Below are positions 16,812 to 26,454 of a stretch of 62,391 nucleotides of DNA, piece by piece. The notes under the pieces were generated by a model, which was given only the letters and a program-made list of their open reading frames with translations, had not been told where the DNA came from and searched no databases. Origin of the DNA: an uncultured Dorea sp. (GTDB taxonomy: Bacteria > Bacillota > Clostridia > Lachnospirales > Lachnospiraceae); NCBI GenBank assembly GCA_910589275.1, contig CAJUTH010000019.1, forward strand, positions 1-62,391, in the 5' to 3' direction. Numbering within the stretch: the stretch's first letter is position 1; each line of letters begins with the position of its first letter. A program made the position numbers and the translations under genes.

Positions 16812-18260
16812 ATGGCTTCTGAATGCTTTAGTAAAATGGAAATAGATGCGATAGGCGAGATACTCAATATCAGCCTTGGCTCCTCTGCGACAGCAGTTTC
16901 CACGATGTTGAACGCCAGAGTAGACATTACAACGCCGGTTGTAAATGTCGTGTCGAAAGAAGAATTTAAAATGGATAAGGTAGAACCGGCCGTCGGTGTT
17001 GAAATAACCTATGTTGCCGGTTTGGAAGGTGAAAACGTTATGCTTCTTAAACGGCATGACGTAAAGGTAATCGTGGAGATGCTTATGGGCATGGAGGTGC
17101 CTGACGAAGAATTTGAATTGAATGAGATTAATATCAGCGCGGTCTGCGAGGTTATGAACCAGATGATGGGCGCGTCTTCAACTGCGCTGTCGGAATTCTT
17201 AGGGAGAATGGTAAATATCTCTACGCCTATTTCTTTTGAAGTAAAAGATGAGCAAGAATTTATTGACAAGTATTTTATAGATGACCTGCCGAAGGTTGTT
17301 GTAGTATTTACTCTTAAGATCGCGGATAAGCTTGAGAGCGAGTTCTTTAACGTTATGCCGATGGAGCTGGCTAAGGGATTGGTAAGAGGATTCCTGCCGG
17401 AAGACCAGATTGTCCAGATTGGCACGGACGGAAAGCCGATGGCTTTGGCCGAAAGCGCGGAGCCGGAGCCTGCTAGTGAACCGGCGGCATCAGGAGGAGG
17501 CGCTTCATTGTCTCAGGAAGAGATAGAGAGAATGTTGGCCGGAGGAGTGGCGGAAGAACCCGCAGCGCCCGAACCGGCACCGGAGCCTGCATCAGGCGGA
17601 GGCGGCACTTTGTCTCAGGAGGAGATAGAGAAACTTTTGGCGGGAGGAGCGGCAGAAGAGCCGGTACCAGCAACACCGACATCCACGCCCGCAACACCGG
17701 TAACGCAGCCGGCACCTACGCCACAACCAGCGCCTGTACAGTCGGCGTCACCTGTGCCGGAGGCGGCAGCACAGCCTATTCAACAGCCGGTTATGCAGCC
17801 GGTAGCGGCTGTGAACCCGGAGCTTTCTATGATGCAGATGCAGATGATGCAGCAGATGATGCAGCAGATGCAGACAATGCAGCAGGCAATGCAGGAGTCG
17901 ATGCAAGAGAAGAAGAAAGCGCCGGAACCGAAGATGATCCATGTCCAGAGTCCGTCTCAGACCAATTTAAAGCCGGGCACCGATATTGTGCTTGAGGCTG
18001 AGCAGGAAGAAAACATGGAATTGATCATGGGCGTACCCCTTGAGATTTCCGTGGAGATTGGAAGAACGAAGAAGTATGTGAAGGACATCCTCGATTTCAC
18101 AAAAGGTTCACTGGTAGTTCTGGATAAATTGGCTGGAGAACAGGTAGATTTGTATGTAAACGGACAATGTATTGCAAAAGGCGATGTTGTTGTTGTTGAA
18201 GATAATTTCGGAGTTAGGATAACAGAGATTACAAAGGTCAATTTACTTGCATTAGAGTAA
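16812..18260 (+). CDS. fliY: Flagellar motor switch phosphatase FliY
   Basis: A 482-residue FliY, a C-ring protein that also dephosphorylates CheY-P. The CheC-like domain (about 1-200) carries two intact catalytic motifs of the D/S-x3-E-x2-N-x22-P type: DAIGEILN with its proline 23 residues after the Asn, and SAVCEVMN likewise. The linker (about 215-390) is Pro/Ala/Gln/Met-rich and contains two copies of LSQEEIExxLAGG (residues 233-244 and 267-278), resembling the CheY-docking peptide that FliM, and FliY in Bacillus, carry at the N-terminus. The FliN/SpoA domain is about 400-480. It is followed by fliO. Confidence 0.94.
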   Translation: MASECFSKMEIDAIGEILNISLGSSATAVSTMLNARVDITTPVVNVVSKEEFKMDKVEPAVGVEITYVAGLEGENVMLLKRHDVKVIVEMLMGMEVPDEEFELNEINISAVCEVMNQMMGASSTALSEFLGRMVNISTPISFEVKDEQEFIDKYFIDDLPKVVVVFTLKIADKLESEFFNVMPMELAKGLVRGFLPEDQIVQIGTDGKPMALAESAEPEPASEPAASGGGASLSQEEIERMLAGGVAEEPAAPEPAPEPASGGGGTLSQEEIEKLLAGGAAEEPVPATPTSTPATPVTQPAPTPQPAPVQSASPVPEAAAQPIQQPVMQPVAAVNPELSMMQMQMMQQMMQQMQTMQQAMQESMQEKKKAPEPKMIHVQSPSQTNLKPGTDIVLEAEQEENMELIMGVPLEISVEIGRTKKYVKDILDFTKGSLVVLDKLAGEQVDLYVNGQCIAKGDVVVVEDNFGVRITEITKVNLLALE

Positions 18261-18272
18261 GGAAGGAATTGT

Positions 18273-18617
18273 ATGTGGAGAGTGATCGCTACATTTTTTG
18301 TAGTTCTGCTTATTATTTACGGAAGCTATCTGGCAAGTAAATATATAGGCAGGGGACTGTCGAAGAGCAGCAGTTCCCGTTATATGCGTCTGATTGATCA
18401 GATTACGATGGGACAGGACAGACATATTGCAATTATTCAGGTCAGCGGCAGATACCTTCTTGTGGGCATCACTGCAGGTCAGATCCATGTTCTGTCCGAA
18501 CTCCAGGATGAAGAGCTTTTTCCACTTGCGCCGGATGAGGATGAAGGCGGTGCAAACGCCTTGGATTTTAAAGCAATGATGGAAAAGCTCGGTGACTTGG
18601 GCAAAAAGAGGAGGTAG
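18273..18617 (+). CDS. fliO: Flagellar biosynthesis protein FliO (FliZ-like)
   Basis: A 114-residue single-span membrane protein: a membrane helix at about 3-25, a basic stretch, then a small cytoplasmic beta domain with QITMGQDRHIAIIQVSGRYLLVG, the FliO signature. FliO helps assemble the FliP ring of the export gate. It sits immediately before fliP, its usual place, 12 bp after fliY. Confidence 0.9.
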   Translation: MWRVIATFFVVLLIIYGSYLASKYIGRGLSKSSSSRYMRLIDQITMGQDRHIAIIQVSGRYLLVGITAGQIHVLSELQDEELFPLAPDEDEGGANALDFKAMMEKLGDLGKKRR

Positions 18618-18623
18618 AGACTA

Positions 18624-19289
18624 GTGTACGACTCACTGATTAATGTTAACGGCAGCCAGGTTCCTACATTAGATATATTGTTACTTCTGACGATTATATC
18701 ACTTCTGCCCTCTCTTCTGATTATGATGACCTCGTTTACGAGGACCATAATCATTCTTTCTTTTTTGAGAAATGCGCTTGGAATCCAGCAGACGCCGCCC
18801 AATATGGTGCTGGTAGGTATTTCTATCTTTTTGACGCTTTTTATTATGGATCCAATTATCGGTGAAGTTAATACAGAGGCCTATCAGCCTTATCAGAATC
18901 AGGAGATCTCTACAGAAGAATTTTTTGACCGGGCGCAGGTTCCGATAAAGCGGTTTATGCTAAAAAATACGGAAAAGAGTTCCCTTGCATTGTTTACGGA
19001 TATGGCTGAGGCGGATATAGAAGAAGTGGAGGAGTTAACGGATCTTTCGATTACGGTTATCATTCCTTCATTTATGACAAGCGAATTGAAAAGGGCGTTT
19101 ACGGCGGGATTTTTGCTGTATATTCCGTTTTTGCTGATAGATATTGTAGTTTCTAGTACGCTGATGTCGATGGGAATGATGATGCTTCCGCCTGCAATGA
19201 TCTCTCTTCCGTTTAAGCTTTTGTTATTTATTACAGTAAATGGATGGGAGTTATTGTTTAAAACGATTGTGGACAGCTTTAACTTGTGA
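18624..19289 (+). CDS. fliP: Flagellar export gate protein FliP
   Basis: A 221-residue integral membrane component of the export gate. Conserved motifs are MMTSFTRTIIILSFLRNALG near the N-terminus and DIVVSSTLMSMGMMMLPP near the C-terminus. The start is GTG 18624 with GAGGAGGTAGAG upstream. No cleavable signal peptide is obvious, unlike in proteobacterial FliP. It lies in the order fliO-fliP-fliQ-fliR-flhB-flhA. Confidence 0.96.
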   Translation: MYDSLINVNGSQVPTLDILLLLTIISLLPSLLIMMTSFTRTIIILSFLRNALGIQQTPPNMVLVGISIFLTLFIMDPIIGEVNTEAYQPYQNQEISTEEFFDRAQVPIKRFMLKNTEKSSLALFTDMAEADIEEVEELTDLSITVIIPSFMTSELKRAFTAGFLLYIPFLLIDIVVSSTLMSMGMMMLPPAMISLPFKLLLFITVNGWELLFKTIVDSFNL

Positions 19290-19308
19290 CAAAGGGGGAG
19301 GCATATAG

Positions 19309-19569
19309 ATGACAAACGGAGAAGTTGGGGATCTGATGTATGAAGTGTTTGTGATGGCGGTACAGCTAGCCGGCCCGCTTTTGGTTATCAGTATGCTGGT
19401 AGGTATACTGATTGCGATTTTTCAGGCGGCAACACAGATCCATGAGCAGACGATTACTTTTGTGCCGAAGCTGTTGGTAATAGGTATAATCCTTGTATTT
19501 ACAGGAGGCTCGATGCTTCAGTCGCTGCAGGATTTTACGGTCAGGATATTCCAGATGATAGAGGGATAG
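19309..19569 (+). CDS. fliQ: Flagellar export gate protein FliQ
   Basis: An 86-residue protein with two membrane helices (about 14-38 and 53-74). The family motif GPLLVISMLVGILIAIFQA is followed by TQIHEQTITFVPKLL. It forms the export gate pore with FliP and FliR. AAGGGGGAGG precedes the ATG. Confidence 0.96.
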   Translation: MTNGEVGDLMYEVFVMAVQLAGPLLVISMLVGILIAIFQAATQIHEQTITFVPKLLVIGIILVFTGGSMLQSLQDFTVRIFQMIEG

Positions 19570-19585
19570 GACGGGGAGTGACGAC

Positions 19586-20353
19586 ATGGCGTTTGACACG
19601 ACTGCACAACTGGCCCTGTTTTCTCTGATTATGATGAGGATGTCAGGGTTTATACTGTTTAATCCGATCTTTGGAAGAAGAAATATACCTATGACGGTAA
19701 AAGCCGGGGTTATCATGGCGCTGACGCTGGCAATATATTTCGCATCTGTCGAATCGGCTTTTGAAGTAACCAGCATGTTTGAGTTTGGGTTTCTGCTGAT
19801 GAAAGAATTTGCCGTAGGATATATAATCGGATATGCGATGGAATTATTTTTCTTTGCGATTACATTTGGTGGATATATTATCGATTTCCAGTTGGGATTG
19901 ACGATGGCCACGGTGTACGATCCCCAGAGTAATTCGCAGATAGCCGTGACTGGAAGTGTGCTTCAGACATGGTTCGTACTGTTGTTTTTTGCAACGGACG
20001 GACATCTCGCACTAATGAAAATACTGCTTACATCGGCAGAGATTGTTCCCTATGGAGGGATTGTAATTACTCAGACTCTTGCCGCGAGGATGACGGAGAT
20101 ATTCCTGCAATGTGCAGAGCTGGGGATAAGGCTTTCGCTTCCGATATTGGCGGCGGAATTTTTGGTACAGGTGGGCATTGGAATCATGAATAAAGTGGTG
20201 CCCCAGATCAGTATATTTGTTATTAATATTCAATTGAAAATTATTGTCGGGCTGGGCCTTTTGGTTATTCTGCTTTCGCCAATCGGTGATTTTATCAGCA
20301 GGATATTGACCGAAATGATGAAAACGCTCCAGGGAATCCTGACATTCGTATAG
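19586..20353 (+). CDS. fliR: Flagellar export gate protein FliR
   Basis: A 255-residue polytopic membrane protein of the export gate. It has the N-terminal RMSGFILFNPIFGRRNIP motif, the DFQLGLTMATVYDP segment and the C-terminal VPQISIFVINIQLKI block characteristic of FliR. It lies 16 bp after fliQ and 17 bp before flhB. Confidence 0.96.
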   Translation: MAFDTTAQLALFSLIMMRMSGFILFNPIFGRRNIPMTVKAGVIMALTLAIYFASVESAFEVTSMFEFGFLLMKEFAVGYIIGYAMELFFFAITFGGYIIDFQLGLTMATVYDPQSNSQIAVTGSVLQTWFVLLFFATDGHLALMKILLTSAEIVPYGGIVITQTLAARMTEIFLQCAELGIRLSLPILAAEFLVQVGIGIMNKVVPQISIFVINIQLKIIVGLGLLVILLSPIGDFISRILTEMMKTLQGILTFV

Positions 20354-20370
20354 ATTGGAAGTGAGTAAAG

Positions 20371-21438
20371 TTGGCAGGCGGCGCGGGTGAAAAAACTGAA
20401 AAAGCCACGCCTAAAAAGCGGAGGGAACAACGAAGAGAAGGTAATGTGGCTACCAGTAAAGACGTAATCGTTGTCGTTTCGCTTTTCGGTTGTTTTTATT
20501 TTCTCCAGATGTATTTCCCGGTGATTTATAAATCCATGAGGAATATGATGATATACTTGATATCGTCGATCAGCACAGTGGAAGATTTATCGTGGGGTAC
20601 ATTGCAGGAGATAGGCATGGCTTCAACGGTAGAGCTTTCAAAATGCATTTTCCCAATAGGGGTTATCAGTATGGCGATCGGCATTCTTGTAACGGGCATT
20701 CAGACTAGGTTCCTGTTTACTATGAAGCCTGTGGGATTTAAGCTAAGTAAGCTGAATCCTTTAAATGGCATTAAGGGACTGTTTTCAACAAAGAATATTG
20801 TGGAATTGCTGAAGGCGGCCTTAAAGATATGTATTCTGTCTGTGGTGCTTTACAGGATTCTAAAAAACGAGATCATAGTGATCGCCCGTATGATGGATAT
20901 GACTGCAGGCGCGAGTTTTTCTTATGCATTGAAAGAAATTATGGGAATGGTGCTGCAGATCGGTTTGATTTTTGCGGCAATTGCGGGCTTTGACTTCTTC
21001 TATCAGAGATGGTCTTACGAGAAGCGCATCAAGATGAGCAAGGAAGAGGTTAAAGAGGAATACAAGCAGACGGAAGGTAATCCGCAGATCAAGAGCAGGA
21101 TTCGGAGCCTGCAGCAGAGCATGGCAAGAAACAGGATGATGCAGGCTGTGCCGGATGCGGATGTTATTATTCGTAATCCTACGCATTTCGCTGTTGCATT
21201 AAAGTATGATATCGACCATGACAATGCTCCGGTTTTGATTGCAAAAGGACAGGATTATATAGCCCTTAAGATTGTTGAGATTGCAGAGCAGAGCAACGTT
21301 ACGGTTATTGAGAATAAACCGCTTGCAAGGGGGATCTATGCATCGACTCCGCTGAATAGTGAGATACCGGCGGAGTATTACGGAGTGGTTGCTGAAATCC
21401 TTGTTAAGGTATTCCGTATGAATAAAAAGCTGGGGTAG
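20371..21438 (+). CDS. flhB: Flagellar export switch protein FlhB
   Basis: A 355-residue FlhB: a charged N-terminus (EKTEKATPKKRREQRREG), four membrane helices and a cytoplasmic domain with the self-cleavage site N269-P-T-H. Cleavage there, triggered through FliK, switches export from rod/hook to filament substrates. The start is TTG 20371 with GGAAGTGAG upstream. It lies between fliR and flhA as in Bacillus. Confidence 0.96.
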   Translation: MAGGAGEKTEKATPKKRREQRREGNVATSKDVIVVVSLFGCFYFLQMYFPVIYKSMRNMMIYLISSISTVEDLSWGTLQEIGMASTVELSKCIFPIGVISMAIGILVTGIQTRFLFTMKPVGFKLSKLNPLNGIKGLFSTKNIVELLKAALKICILSVVLYRILKNEIIVIARMMDMTAGASFSYALKEIMGMVLQIGLIFAAIAGFDFFYQRWSYEKRIKMSKEEVKEEYKQTEGNPQIKSRIRSLQQSMARNRMMQAVPDADVIIRNPTHFAVALKYDIDHDNAPVLIAKGQDYIALKIVEIAEQSNVTVIENKPLARGIYASTPLNSEIPAEYYGVVAEILVKVFRMNKKLG

Positions 21439-21441
21439 AAC

Positions 21442-23508
21442 ATGAAGAAGATAATGAATAGCGCGGTGTCGTTAATCGTAGTTATGATTGTATTACTGTT
21501 AATCATACCGCTGAATACGTTCTTGATAGACGTAATGATTATTTTGAATATTTCTCTGTCGATGATCATACTTCTGATTAGTATGAATATTAAGGAGCCG
21601 CTGGAGTTTTCTATTTTTCCATCTATGCTTCTTATTACGACTTTGTTCCGTATCGGTCTGAATATTTCTACGACAAGGAGTATCCTTGGCAATTCCGGTA
21701 CGGCGGGAGCCGTGATTCGTGCAATGGGGGATTTCGTCCTGCAGGGCAACGTGGTTGTCGGAGTTATTATTTTCCTGATTATCGTATTAGTTCAGTTCCT
21801 TGTTATTACCAAGGGTGCGGAACGTGTTTCCGAGGTGGCGGCAAGGTTTACATTGGACGCTATGCCGGGTAAACAGATGGCTATTGACGCAGACCTTGGA
21901 AGCGGGCTGATTGATGAAATTGAAGCAAAGGAGCGGCGTCATAAGATCCAAAAGGAGGCAGACTTCTATGGCTCCATGGACGGTGCCACGAAGATTGTAA
22001 AGGGCGACGCGATCATGTCCCTCATTATTACGGCTACTAATTTTATTGGAGGCTGTATTATCGGTATGGTGCAGGGCGGAATGGGATTTACAGAAGTCCT
22101 GCAAGTATACTCTATTGCTACGGTTGGCGACGGTTTGGTGTCGCAGATCCCATCGCTGCTTATTTCTACGGCAACCGGTATGATTGTGACCCGTGCTGTT
22201 GCAGAGGATAGTCTGAACCTGGATGTGACAAAACAGTTTATGGCGCAGCCGAGGGCTATCATGATGACCGGCGGGGTGCTTGCGATTCTTCTTGCGGTTC
22301 CGGGAATGCCGAAATTCCAACTGGCAGTTGTCTCTCTGGCGCTTATGCTTGGAGGCTGGCAGCTTTCGCGCCGTATGGAGGAAATGGCGGTTTCGGATAC
22401 TCAGGGGACTGCAATGGGAGTGGCAGACGGCGAGCAGATGCAGGTTACGGAGGAAGAGGATTTTAAGGATATCAACAGTGTATATTCACTGATTACGGTA
22501 GAGCCAATCGAGATGGAATTTGGTTACAGCCTGATTCCCCTTGTGGATGAGGAAAGCGGCGGAAGGATGATTGACCGTATCGTCATATTCCGAAGGCAGT
22601 ATGCCCAGGAGATGGGTCTTGTAATTCCGTCAATCCGCCTGCGTGACAGTTCCAGTTTGAATACAAACCAATATGTAATAAAGATCAAGGGAGAAGAAGT
22701 CGCCAAAGGAGAGATCTTGGTTGATTATTATCTTGCTTTGGAGCCGCCGAATCCGGAGAAAGAGCTGGATGGTATCGATACGATCGAACCGGCATATGGT
22801 ATACCAAGTAAGTGGATTACAGTGGATAAAAAAGAGATGGCGGAGATATATGGTTATACGGTTATCGACCCGCTGTCTGTTATGCTGACCCACTTGTCTG
22901 AAACGGTGAAAAAGCATGCGCATGAACTGCTGAATCGGCAGGAGGTTGTGCGTTTGGTTGAAAATATGAAGAAACAATCGCCTGAGCTTGTGGAGGAATT
23001 GATTCCGACATTGATCTCTTATGGAAACTTCCAGAAGATTCTGACGAATCTATTAAAAGAAGGGATTCCAATCAAAGACATGGAGACGATTATGGAAACC
23101 ATTGTCGATTCGTCCATGACAGTTAAGGATATTGAGAGTATTACAGAGAATATCCGTGTGGCGATGAAACGGACGATTACAAGGAAGTTCTGCGAGGGCG
23201 GAAGCATGAAGGTGGTAACGCTGGATGCAGAATTGGAGAAGAATATTATTACGAGCCTGACCACGGGAGAGCATGGAATGTACCTTGCGCTTAGTCCGGA
23301 TGTGATGCAGAATGTGATTACCCAGTTGTCGGATGAGGTGAAGAAGTTCCATGATTTCGGACAGCCGCCGCTTGTGCTGACCAGCCAGGTGGTGAGGGTA
23401 CATTTCTACCGACTGATCGAACAGTTCTTCCCGGATGTGTATGTACTGTCCTTTAATGAGATCAGCAATAATATCCAGATACAGGCGATAGGCAATATTA
23501 CACTTTAA
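21442..23508 (+). CDS. flhA: Flagellar export gate protein FlhA
   Basis: A 688-residue FlhA, the main substrate-docking component of the flagellar type III apparatus. About eight N-terminal membrane helices span residues 1-320, with the FHIPEP-family motif region around GKQMAIDADLGSGLIDEIEA. A four-domain cytoplasmic part of about 350 residues follows. It starts 3 bp after the flhB stop. No flhF or flhG follows, so the next gene is fliA. Confidence 0.97.
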   Translation: MKKIMNSAVSLIVVMIVLLLIIPLNTFLIDVMIILNISLSMIILLISMNIKEPLEFSIFPSMLLITTLFRIGLNISTTRSILGNSGTAGAVIRAMGDFVLQGNVVVGVIIFLIIVLVQFLVITKGAERVSEVAARFTLDAMPGKQMAIDADLGSGLIDEIEAKERRHKIQKEADFYGSMDGATKIVKGDAIMSLIITATNFIGGCIIGMVQGGMGFTEVLQVYSIATVGDGLVSQIPSLLISTATGMIVTRAVAEDSLNLDVTKQFMAQPRAIMMTGGVLAILLAVPGMPKFQLAVVSLALMLGGWQLSRRMEEMAVSDTQGTAMGVADGEQMQVTEEEDFKDINSVYSLITVEPIEMEFGYSLIPLVDEESGGRMIDRIVIFRRQYAQEMGLVIPSIRLRDSSSLNTNQYVIKIKGEEVAKGEILVDYYLALEPPNPEKELDGIDTIEPAYGIPSKWITVDKKEMAEIYGYTVIDPLSVMLTHLSETVKKHAHELLNRQEVVRLVENMKKQSPELVEELIPTLISYGNFQKILTNLLKEGIPIKDMETIMETIVDSSMTVKDIESITENIRVAMKRTITRKFCEGGSMKVVTLDAELEKNIITSLTTGEHGMYLALSPDVMQNVITQLSDEVKKFHDFGQPPLVLTSQVVRVHFYRLIEQFFPDVYVLSFNEISNNIQIQAIGNITL

Positions 23509-23532
23509 AATAGTGATTAATGGAGCGGCAAT

Positions 23533-24342
23533 ATGGGGACACAGGAATTATACAAAGAGAAGTCGAATGAAGAGCTTTTAAAATTGTATAAAGAGACGGG
23601 CAGCCTTGAGATCAAGCAGGAGATTGTCATGCGCTATATCTATCTTGTGAAAAGCATTGCACTCCAGATGCGGGATATTTATCTCAGTTTTGTGCAGGTG
23701 GACGACATTATCAATGAAGGCGTGATCGCGATCATGTCCGCAATTGACAAGTTTGACATTGAAAAGAATGTAAAGTTTGAAACTTATATATCCAAGCGGA
23801 TTAAAGGCATGATTATTGATCTTGCAAGAAAACAGGACTGGGTGCCAAGAAGTACAAGAAAGAATACAAGAGATATTGAAGATGCGGTTACAACGTTATA
23901 TAATAAACTTGGATATTATCCTTCTGTCCAGGAGGTGACAGAGTATTTGGATATTTCGACTGAGAAGTATCATGATACCATGAGGAAAGCGGCGCTTTTC
24001 AATATATTGTCTCTGGATATGGTGCTGGCGGAAGCTCAGGGAAATGAGATTGGCGTAAGGCTGACCCATGGGGATTCGCAGGAACAGCCCGAGGATAAAT
24101 TCCTGAAGAAGGAATTGGCGGAAGTTTTGGCGGCGGGAATCAATAAGCTAAAGGAGAATGAACAGCTTGTGGTATCCCTATATTATATAGATGAGCTGAA
24201 TATGAGGCAGATTGCGGATGTGCTTCAGGTCAGTGAGCCGAGAGTATCGCAGATACATGCGAATGCGATTAAGAAACTACGCAGGCATATGGAAAAATTT
24301 AACGAAGAAAGGGAGAGGAAAGATGTTTCAGGGGTATTATGA
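23533..24342 (+). CDS. fliA: RNA polymerase sigma-28 factor FliA (SigD)
   Basis: A 269-residue flagellar sigma factor. Region 2 (about 35-100) has DDIINEGVIAIMSAIDKF and FETYISKRIKGMIID; region 3 follows with RSTRKNTRDIEDA; region 4 (about 210-262) has the helix-turn-helix LNMRQIADVLQVSEPRVSQI. It directs late flagellar genes such as flagellin and chemotaxis genes; candidate target promoters lie before cheV, fliD and the FliD-like gene in this window. The last 20 bases overlap the next rod gene. Confidence 0.95.
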   Translation: MGTQELYKEKSNEELLKLYKETGSLEIKQEIVMRYIYLVKSIALQMRDIYLSFVQVDDIINEGVIAIMSAIDKFDIEKNVKFETYISKRIKGMIIDLARKQDWVPRSTRKNTRDIEDAVTTLYNKLGYYPSVQEVTEYLDISTEKYHDTMRKAALFNILSLDMVLAEAQGNEIGVRLTHGDSQEQPEDKFLKKELAEVLAAGINKLKENEQLVVSLYYIDELNMRQIADVLQVSEPRVSQIHANAIKKLRRHMEKFNEERERKDVSGVL

Positions 24343-25063
24343 TTTAGCTTCAAACATGATCACACAGAACCGGAATATGAATATTATCAGTAATAATATA
24401 TCCAATGTATCTACTCCGGGGTATAAGGAAGACCGTTTGATCGAAAGCACTTTTCGGGAAGAGATGATTTATCGGTATGACCAATTTGGGAAGACGCAGG
24501 TAGGTACCGTGTCCCGGATGAATATTGCGGATGAGCGGGTGACCGATTATAGTGAAGGCGGTTTAAGGGAAACCGGAGGGGCGTTGGACGTGGCTTTGAC
24601 GGGGAATGGTTTCTTCGTTGTCCAGACGGATAACGGCGTTGTTTATACGAGAAACGGTTCTTTTAATCTGGATGACCAGAGATATCTGGTACTGCCGGGA
24701 ATTGGGCGCGTACAAGGGACAAACGGACCGATCCAGCTTACTACGGACGAAGTGGCTATAGATACACAGGGGAATATTACTACGGAGGATGGCCTGCAGA
24801 ACTTTGGACGCCTTCAGGTAGTTGACTTTGCTGATTATACCCAGCTTACCAAGATTACCGGAGGAGTATTCCAGGCGGCAGCTGCGCCGCAGGCGTCGAA
24901 TGCAACGGTAAGCCAGCGGTATACGGAATATTCCAATGTAAATATGGCGGAGCAGATGACTAGGATGATGAGCGGCCAGCGTGTGCTTCAGGGCTCGGCT
25001 CAGATCCTGAAGATATATGACCAGTTAACAGGAAAGATTGTTACGCTGGGCGCTGCAACATAG
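24323..25063 (+). CDS. Flagellar rod protein, FlgF/FlgG family (first copy)
   Basis: A 246-residue hook-basal body protein. The N-terminal motif NIISNNISNVSTPGYKEDRL is at about residues 17-36, LDVALTGNGFFVVQT is in the middle and the C-terminal rod motif SNVNMAEQMTRMMSGQRVLQ is close to the end. The start is placed at ATG 24323, behind GGGAGAGGAAAG and inside the end of fliA, because upstream residues do not match the family. Bacillus has an equivalent flhO-flhP pair of rod genes. Which copy is the distal rod (FlgG) and which the proximal rod (FlgF) cannot be decided here. Confidence 0.9.
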   Translation: MFQGYYDLASNMITQNRNMNIISNNISNVSTPGYKEDRLIESTFREEMIYRYDQFGKTQVGTVSRMNIADERVTDYSEGGLRETGGALDVALTGNGFFVVQTDNGVVYTRNGSFNLDDQRYLVLPGIGRVQGTNGPIQLTTDEVAIDTQGNITTEDGLQNFGRLQVVDFADYTQLTKITGGVFQAAAAPQASNATVSQRYTEYSNVNMAEQMTRMMSGQRVLQGSAQILKIYDQLTGKIVTLGAAT

Positions 25064-25108
25064 GCGAGGGAACTACGATAGAAATAGAAGCTTGAGAGGA
25101 GAGACCAT

Positions 25109-25819
25109 ATGTACACATCATTTTACACGGCAGCTAGGGGCGCGATGGAAGAGCAGAGGAAGCTGGATGTAATTGCCAACAACTTTGCGAATGTAAACAA
25201 CTATGGCTATAAGGCTAAGACGGCTGTTTTTTCGGATTTAATGTATTATAACCTGAATAATTATAATGGGGAAGATACTCCGCTAAAAGCGGGAACCGGC
25301 GTGGTTGTGGAGAAAACAGATACGAATTTTGAACCGAAGGGCTTTGTTCCCAGCGAAGGCGATTATGATTATGCAATTATAGAGAAAGGCTTTTTTATGC
25401 TGAGGAGTCCGATTACCGGCGAGATCACATATACAAGAAACGGGCATTTTAGCTTATCAAAAAGAGGCAATGAATTTTATTTGGTGAATGATAACGGTAA
25501 TTTCGTATTGGACCAGAACCAGAACCCGATTCTTGTTACAGACGGCGAGCTGGGCGGCGAAATAGGCGTGTATGGATTTGATGTTTTGGACGGAATGTTA
25601 AGCGTGGGTAATAATGAGTTTTCTCCGGTCGCTAAGAATGGCGCGCCTTATCTGATGCCGGGCGCAAAGATGAGGGACCATATTCTGGAAATGTCCGGGG
25701 TTGATACGGCGGACGAGATAACCCGGACGATCGAGGCGCAGAGAGCGTATTCTCTTGCGCTCAGGATGGTGACTACATCCGACGAGATCATGGGTACGAT
25801 TAATACATTGAGACAATAG
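25109..25819 (+). CDS. Flagellar rod protein, FlgF/FlgG family (second copy)
   Basis: A 236-residue paralogue of the preceding rod protein, with LDVIANNFANVNNYGYKAKT at about residues 19-38, YAIIEKGFFML in the middle and the C-terminal MSGVDTADEITRTIEAQRAY motif. It follows the first copy by 45 bp behind GAGAGGAGAG. The two copies together should supply the FlgF and FlgG functions needed for the rod. Downstream is cheC, 11 bp away. Confidence 0.9.
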   Translation: MYTSFYTAARGAMEEQRKLDVIANNFANVNNYGYKAKTAVFSDLMYYNLNNYNGEDTPLKAGTGVVVEKTDTNFEPKGFVPSEGDYDYAIIEKGFFMLRSPITGEITYTRNGHFSLSKRGNEFYLVNDNGNFVLDQNQNPILVTDGELGGEIGVYGFDVLDGMLSVGNNEFSPVAKNGAPYLMPGAKMRDHILEMSGVDTADEITRTIEAQRAYSLALRMVTTSDEIMGTINTLRQ

Positions 25820-25830
25820 AGGGGTGAGAC

Positions 25831-26451
25831 ATGGCGATTAAAAAATATGAAGAAATGAATGCATTGGAGTTGGATATCTTAAAGGAGATTGGAAGTATCG
25901 GCGGCGGCAATGCGGCGACGGCATTGTCCAGTATGATGAACGCCAAGGTTATGATGTCCCTTCCAAGAGCTGAGATATTGGGATTTAATGAAGCAATCGA
26001 AAAAATGGGGGATCCGGAGAGTGTTGTTGCGGCGATCTTCGTAGAGATGAGCGGAGAGATCCAAGGGATTATGCTGTTCATCGTACCGCAGACTTTTTCG
26101 GATGATATCCTTTTTCGGATGCTTGGGAAAACAGGATTGGATCTTCTGGAGTTAGAGGAAATCGATACTTCCGTACTCACTGAGATTGGAAATATCGTAA
26201 TTTCTTCTTATGTTACGGCTTTATCGTCGTTAACTAATGTGGAAGTTGAATTGTCGGTTCCTCAATTCACCGTAAATATGCTGGGTGGTATATTGAGTGT
26301 GCCGATTGCAATGATGGGTCAGCATTCGGATAGGATTATGATGGTGACAGGAGACTTTAAGATTGATGAAAAGGCTTTACATAGCAGCATGCTTCTTCTG
26401 CCGGATGTAGAATCCCTGAATATTCTAATGAAAAAGCTGGGAGTGAGTTGA
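25831..26451 (+). CDS. cheC: CheY-P phosphatase CheC
   Basis: A 206-residue CheC: two pseudo-symmetric halves, each with a CheC-family active-site motif. The second (residues about 113-120, SVLTEIGN, with its Pro 23 positions later) is intact. The first reads DILKEIGS, so the catalytic asparagine is serine. CheC removes phosphate from CheY-P and binds CheD, tying adaptation to CheY-P level. The cheD gene starts 3 bp downstream, as expected for interacting partners. Confidence 0.93.
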   Translation: MAIKKYEEMNALELDILKEIGSIGGGNAATALSSMMNAKVMMSLPRAEILGFNEAIEKMGDPESVVAAIFVEMSGEIQGIMLFIVPQTFSDDILFRMLGKTGLDLLELEEIDTSVLTEIGNIVISSYVTALSSLTNVEVELSVPQFTVNMLGGILSVPIAMMGQHSDRIMMVTGDFKIDEKALHSSMLLLPDVESLNILMKKLGVS

Positions 26452-26454
26452 CAA

